A stretch of DNA of 64,000 nt from Dinoroseobacter shibae DFL 12 = DSM 16493. Its GTDB lineage: Bacteria; Pseudomonadota; Alphaproteobacteria; Rhodobacterales; Rhodobacteraceae. Position 1 is the stretch's first letter. Every line of letters begins with the position of its first letter. Position numbers and translations under genes: made by a program. Positions 60,570 to 64,000 of this stretch are shown one piece after another. The DNA lies in NCBI RefSeq assembly GCF_000018145.1, contig NC_009952.1:2418001-2482000 (forward strand). The letters run 5' to 3'. The notes beneath the pieces are model-generated. The model did not search any database and had not been told where the DNA came from. It was given only the letters and a program-made list of their open reading frames with translations.

Positions 60570-61228
60570 CACTCGCACCCGATACGCCGCCGCGCACCAA
60601 GGTCGTTATCGTCGATGATCATCCGATGGTCGCAGAGGGCATCGAGGCGATCCTTGAAACCTACGACGACCTGCAGGTCATCGGACGCCTCTGCAATGGG
60701 CGCGAGCTGGTCGAGCAGGTTGAAACCCTTGCGCCGGACGTGATCCTGCTGGACCTGAACATGCCCGAGATCAACGGGCTGAGCGCGACCGAGATGGTGC
60801 TGGAAAAATGCCCCGACACCCGGATCCTGATCCTGTCGATGCATGACAGCGCCGAATACATCTCGACCGCCATGAGCCACGGCGCGCGGGGCTATATCCT
60901 CAAGGATGTGCTTACCGACGAGATCCGCCTCGCCATCGAGGCCGTGATGCGAGGCGAGACCTACATGTGCACCGGCGCGTCGGCCTCACTGGAGCCCAAC
61001 ACGGCCGACGGGCGCGAACCGCTGACCTCGCGGGAGCAGACGATCCTGCTGCAACTGGCCTCGGGAAAGTCCAACAAGGAAGTGGCGGCGACATTGGACA
61101 TCTCGGTCCGGACGGTCGAGACCCATCGCAAGAACATCAAGCGCAAGCTGGGCATATCGTCCACCGCGGGGCTGACCCGCTACGCCATGGAGCATGGCGT
61201 TTTGCAAGGCACCGGCGTCGATCTCTGA
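60566..61228 (+). CDS. LuxR-type response regulator
   Basis: The 220-residue protein has a receiver domain (VVIVDDHPMVAEGIEAIL, the phospho-Asp in LLDLNMPEINGL, and the Lys in YILKDVLTD) and a LuxR helix-turn-helix (LTSREQTILLQLASGKSNKEVAATLDISVRTVETHRKNIKRKLG). It is the partner of the upstream kinase and probably activates the divergent TRAP genes. Confidence 0.93.
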   Translation: MTLAPDTPPRTKVVIVDDHPMVAEGIEAILETYDDLQVIGRLCNGRELVEQVETLAPDVILLDLNMPEINGLSATEMVLEKCPDTRILILSMHDSAEYISTAMSHGARGYILKDVLTDEIRLAIEAVMRGETYMCTGASASLEPNTADGREPLTSREQTILLQLASGKSNKEVAATLDISVRTVETHRKNIKRKLGISSTAGLTRYAMEHGVLQGTGVDL

Positions 61229-61327
61229 CACGCTCCCGCAGCGCGCCTGCGACGGGCCGCGAAGGGCACAGGCGGATTAAGATTTCCCTAGCGCTCCGCA
61301 CGGTTAAATTATTGTAAACACGCCACA

Positions 61328-61351
61328 AAACCTTCCCCGCGGGGAAGGTTT
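61328..61351. terminator. Perfect palindrome between convergent genes
   Basis: AAACCTTCCCCG followed by its exact complement makes a perfect 24-nt palindrome between the response-regulator gene and tgt, which converge. Its symmetry suits a bidirectional terminator, although the flanking T-runs are short. Confidence 0.55.
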
Positions 61352-61454
61352 CAGAGGCCAGATCGCCGCCCGAAGCGGGTCATTCGCCCGTTTTGAGCGT
61401 TTGCGCCTCCACGCGCCTCACGGCCGCGTCGCAGCGGCCAGACCGGCCCCGCCC

Positions 61455-62585
61455 TCAGACCGGCGCGATATCGCCCTCGGCCTGCTGCGCCAGAAACCGC
61501 GCCTCGAACCCTGCGAAATCCCCGGCACCGATCGCATCGCGCATCCCCTGCATCAACTCCTGGTAGTAATGCAGGTTGTGCCAGGTCAGCAGCATCGAGG
61601 ACAGAATTTCACCGGCCCGGAACACATGGTGCAGATAGGCCCGACTGTAACTGCGGCAGGCCGGGCAGGTGCAATCCTCGTCCAGCGGACGCGGATCATC
61701 CGCATGGCGCGCGTTCTTGATGTTGACCACCCCGCGCCGGGTGAAGACCTGCCCCGTGCGGCCCGACCGCGACGGCAGCACGCAGTCGAACATGTCGATG
61801 CCCCGCTTGACCGCGCCCACCAGGTCGCCGGGCTTGCCGACCCCCATCAGGTAACGCGGCTTGTCCTCGGGCAGCATTCCGGGGGCGTAATCCAGCACGC
61901 CGAACATCGCCTCCTGCCCCTCGCCCACCGCGAGCCCGCCGACTGCGTAGCCGTCGAACTCGATGGCCCGCAGCGCCTCGGCGCTCTTGCCGCGCAGATC
62001 CTCCTCCAGCCCGCCCTGCTGGATCCCGAAGAGCGCATGCCCCGGCCAGTCCCCGAACGCCTCGCGCGACCGCGCGGCCCAGCGCATGGACAACTCCATG
62101 CTCTCGGTGATCCGCTCCCGCGGCGCGGGCAAGGCCGGGCACTCGTCGAAGCACATGACGATATCCGATCGGAGCAGTTTCTGGATCTCCATCGACCGCT
62201 CGGGACTGAGCATGTGTTTCGAGCCATCGATATGGCTCTTGAAAGTCACGCCCTGCTCGGTGAGCTTGCGCAACCCGGTCAGGCTCATCACCTGGAACCC
62301 GCCGGAATCGGTCAGGATCGGCCGGTCCCAGTTCATGAACCTGTGTAACCCGCCGAGGCGCGCGATCCGCTCCGCCGTGGGGCGCAGCATCAGGTGGTAG
62401 GTATTGCCCAGCAGGATATCCGCCCCGGTCTCGCGCACGCTTTCGGGGCGCATGGCCTTGACCGTGGCCGCCGTGCCCACCGGCATGAAGGCCGGCGTCC
62501 GGATCTCTCCGCGGGGCGTGTTGATACGGCCAAGCCGCGCCGCCCCGTCCTGTCCGAGGCGCGTGAAGGAAAATCTCTGTGTCAT
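61455..62585 (-). CDS. tgt: Queuine tRNA-ribosyltransferase
   Basis: The 376-residue protein has [19 protein letters not shown], the substrate-binding [10 protein letters not shown], and the zinc-binding [19 protein letters not shown]. It inserts the queuosine precursor base into tRNAs with GUN anticodons by base exchange. A small gene ends 9 nt upstream on the same strand. Confidence 0.95.
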   Translation of the reverse strand: MTQRFSFTRLGQDGAARLGRINTPRGEIRTPAFMPVGTAATVKAMRPESVRETGADILLGNTYHLMLRPTAERIARLGGLHRFMNWDRPILTDSGGFQVMSLTGLRKLTEQGVTFKSHIDGSKHMLSPERSMEIQKLLRSDIVMCFDECPALPAPRERITESMELSMRWAARSREAFGDWPGHALFGIQQGGLEEDLRGKSAEALRAIEFDGYAVGGLAVGEGQEAMFGVLDYAPGMLPEDKPRYLMGVGKPGDLVGAVKRGIDMFDCVLPSRSGRTGQVFTRRGVVNIKNARHADDPRPLDEDCTCPACRSYSRAYLHHVFRAGEILSSMLLTWHNLHYYQELMQGMRDAIGAGDFAGFEARFLAQQAEGDIAPV

Positions 62586-62594
62586 GCCCTGCTG

Positions 62595-62849
62595 TTAGGA
62601 GCCTTGTCCGCTCTCGTCACGCGAAAACCGGAGGGGACCCCCGCTTCCGACCTGCGTCCCGCCGCCGCGGTGAGCGAGTTCGACCTGCGCACTTCGGATC
62701 GCGAAACGCAAGTCGCGCGCCGTTGCGGTCATACCCGCACGCGCGACAAGAAAGAGCAGATTTTCCAACTCGTCCGGGAGCCAGGCAAGATCAACCCTCT
62801 TTCGAGCATCTCGCTTCTTTTCGGGGTCCTGTAAGAGATTATTTTCCAT
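62595..62849 (-). CDS. Small protein upstream of tgt, unknown function
   Basis: The 84-residue product reads MENNLLQDPEKKRDARKRVDLAWLPDELENLLFLVARAGM, then TARDLRFAIRSAQVELAHRGG. The sequence has a helical, amphipathic look and AAGG near the start. It is 9 nt upstream of tgt and may be co-transcribed. I do not recognise a family, and codon use is ordinary. Confidence 0.4.
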   Translation of the reverse strand: MENNLLQDPEKKRDARKRVDLAWLPDELENLLFLVARAGMTATARDLRFAIRSAQVELAHRGGGTQVGSGGPLRFSRDESGQGS

Positions 62850-62972
62850 GCCTTGCCTATTTTGTCATTCCATTCTGCCGTCTGACGGAATTGCCTCATC
62901 CCGTAACTGCGCGACACTGGCCTGACATTCACACTCTTGTTTGATGAGATCAATTGATGCATGATATTATAT

Positions 62973-62991
62973 GTATCGGATTAATCGATAC
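62973..62991. promoter_or_regulatory. Dyad upstream of the LysR gene
   Basis: GTATCG and CGATAC arms enclose GATTAAT, making a 19-nt near-perfect dyad in an AT-rich stretch about 120 nt before the LysR start. This is a suitable LysR-type or autoregulatory binding site. Confidence 0.4.
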
Positions 62992-63107
62992 GACCCATCG
63001 GGCACGCCGCATCCAAGCCACACTCACGGACGCATGCCCACGCATATAAAATGCGGTGTTTGCACGGTTTTCCGTGCGCGCACCCCTTCAGGGACTCGAG
63101 CGAGGGT

Positions 63108-64000
63108 ATGAAGGATCTGGATATCTACGGCCTCGACGGCCGTCAATTGAAGCTATTCCTGTGTGTATTCGATACTGTTTCGGTCAGTCGGGCCGCGGAT
63201 CAACTGGGGATCACGCAATCTACGGCCAGCCATGGGCTGGAAAGGTTGCGAAAAGCACTCGGCGATCCGCTATTCGTCAAATCGGGTCGTGGCATTGCGC
63301 CGACCGACACGGCAAAGGAATTGGCACCCCGGGTGCGCGCGGTTCTGATCGGTCTGGAGGGGTTACGCACAAGCGCCACCTATGACCCGGCCCAAGACAC
63401 CGGGGCCTTCCGGATCGCGACCAACGTGACCGAAATCCTGCCCAAGCTCATCGAGATCAAGGCCCGGATTTGCAAGGCCGCCCCCCATGTCACCATCCAC
63501 TTCCACGACATGGGTTCACGGGTAAATGCCGGCGAACTGCTCTCTGCCGGGGCGGCAGACCTGGTGATCGCCGTGAGCCTGCCGAGTTACCCGTCCCTGT
63601 TGCTGGCCGAGCGGCTCTATTCGGACCGATCTGTCTGTTACTACTGCCCCAAGCAACGTGGCCCGATCGAAAGCGTCGAGGATTTCGTGGAAGCCAAGCA
63701 TGCGGCCCTCGACTTCGGAGCATCCATAAAGAGCTCGGTCGGACAAGAACTGGAGCGACAGGGCATCATTCGGCGCATCCGGATGACCGCACCCAATTCC
63801 CACACACTGGCGGAACTCATGCGCGATTCCGATTACGTGGCGACGATGCCCCTGCGACTGCACAAGACCGTCTTCAAGGACTTCAGCTACAGCACACCGC
63901 CAATGGCGCTGCCCCCGATCACCCATGACATGCTCTGGCATGTGCGCAACGACAATGCTGCGCGGAACAGCTGGTTGCGCGAGGTGGTTCGCTCCACACG
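63108..64000 (+). CDS. LysR-family transcriptional regulator (cut by the right edge)
   Basis: The visible 297 residues start MKDLDIYGLDGRQLKLFLCVFDT and contain the winged helix VSRAADQLGITQSTASHGLERLRKALGDPLFVKSGRGIAP. The substrate-binding domain follows (FRIATNVTEILPKLIEIKARICKAAPHV, then LLSAGAADLVIAV). The frame is still open at 64000, so the C-terminus is missing. The regulated genes are not in the window; the divergent neighbour is the small protein upstream of tgt. Confidence 0.9.
   Translation, partial: MKDLDIYGLDGRQLKLFLCVFDTVSVSRAADQLGITQSTASHGLERLRKALGDPLFVKSGRGIAPTDTAKELAPRVRAVLIGLEGLRTSATYDPAQDTGAFRIATNVTEILPKLIEIKARICKAAPHVTIHFHDMGSRVNAGELLSAGAADLVIAVSLPSYPSLLLAERLYSDRSVCYYCPKQRGPIESVEDFVEAKHAALDFGASIKSSVGQELERQGIIRRIRMTAPNSHTLAELMRDSDYVATMPLRLHKTVFKDFSYSTPPMALPPITHDMLWHVRNDNAARNSWLREVVRST

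Noticed and set aside
62939-62953. FNR-like box TTGATGAGATCAA
   Set aside because: The spacer is 3 nt rather than 4, so it does not match the FNR consensus, and no anaerobic gene follows.

Overview
The window reads as chromosome from a marine alphaproteobacterium of the Roseobacter group (Rhodobacteraceae). The evidence is high GC, dmdA beside acuI (dimethylsulfoniopropionate, DMSP, demethylation), TRAP transporters with twin-arginine binding proteins, a trgA-trgB-cysK tellurite locus as in Rhodobacter sphaeroides, a circularly permuted two-piece tmRNA with tag ANDNRAPVAVAA, and a VPLPA-CTERM protein. Genes are packed in short operons, often with 4-nt stop/start overlaps.

1-14.7 kb: the tail of a TAXI-type TRAP binding protein, an exported amidohydrolase overlapping an OprB-like porin, an MliC/META lipoprotein-like protein, then (minus strand) a PQQ glucose-type dehydrogenase with a HlyD/DUF2955 efflux pair and a second exported amidohydrolase. 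A dead IS5-type element carrying two short hairpin insertions follows, then an alanine-racemase-fold enzyme overlapping a DgcN/DUF1611 protein, and an exported cysteine-repeat protein. 15.1-18.9 kb: an adhesin remnant and a nitric-oxide cluster (NnrS, hemerythrin, group III truncated haemoglobin, divergent NsrR-like Rrf2 regulator, two small proteins). 19.5-25.4 kb: arginase, ornithine cyclodeaminase and PutA, which together convert arginine to glutamate. 25.4-26.6 kb: a decayed island (integrase scrap fused to an hsdR scrap) beside tRNA-Ser(GGA).

26.7-31.4 kb: cfa-trgA-trgB-cysK-alaX. 31.5-37.3 kb: photolyase, then DUF2182-DUF1326-DinB-dmdA-acuI, partly coupled by overlapping stops and starts. 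37.3-41 kb: FCD regulator, orphan binding protein, DUF4345 protein, tmRNA, VPLPA-CTERM protein. 41.2-47.8 kb: two tandem exported tail-collar proteins, VWA protein, ABM protein, chromate transporter, SspB, fumarase and three small proteins. 47.8-54.3 kb: P450 overlapping a membrane alpha/beta hydrolase, a TusA-like protein and RNase E. 54.4-61.2 kb: TRAP transporter divergent from a histidine kinase/response regulator pair. 61.4-64 kb: tgt, a small ORF, and a LysR gene cut by the right edge.

The least expected signals are two ~40-nt hairpin elements inserted in opposite orientation in one transposase, a family of perfect CCAA...TTGG palindromes at three loci, the racemase/DgcN pair, the NO cluster with two small uncharacterised proteins, the extended DMSP operon, and tandem exported phage-tail-collar proteins. 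No CRISPR array or intact defence system was seen.
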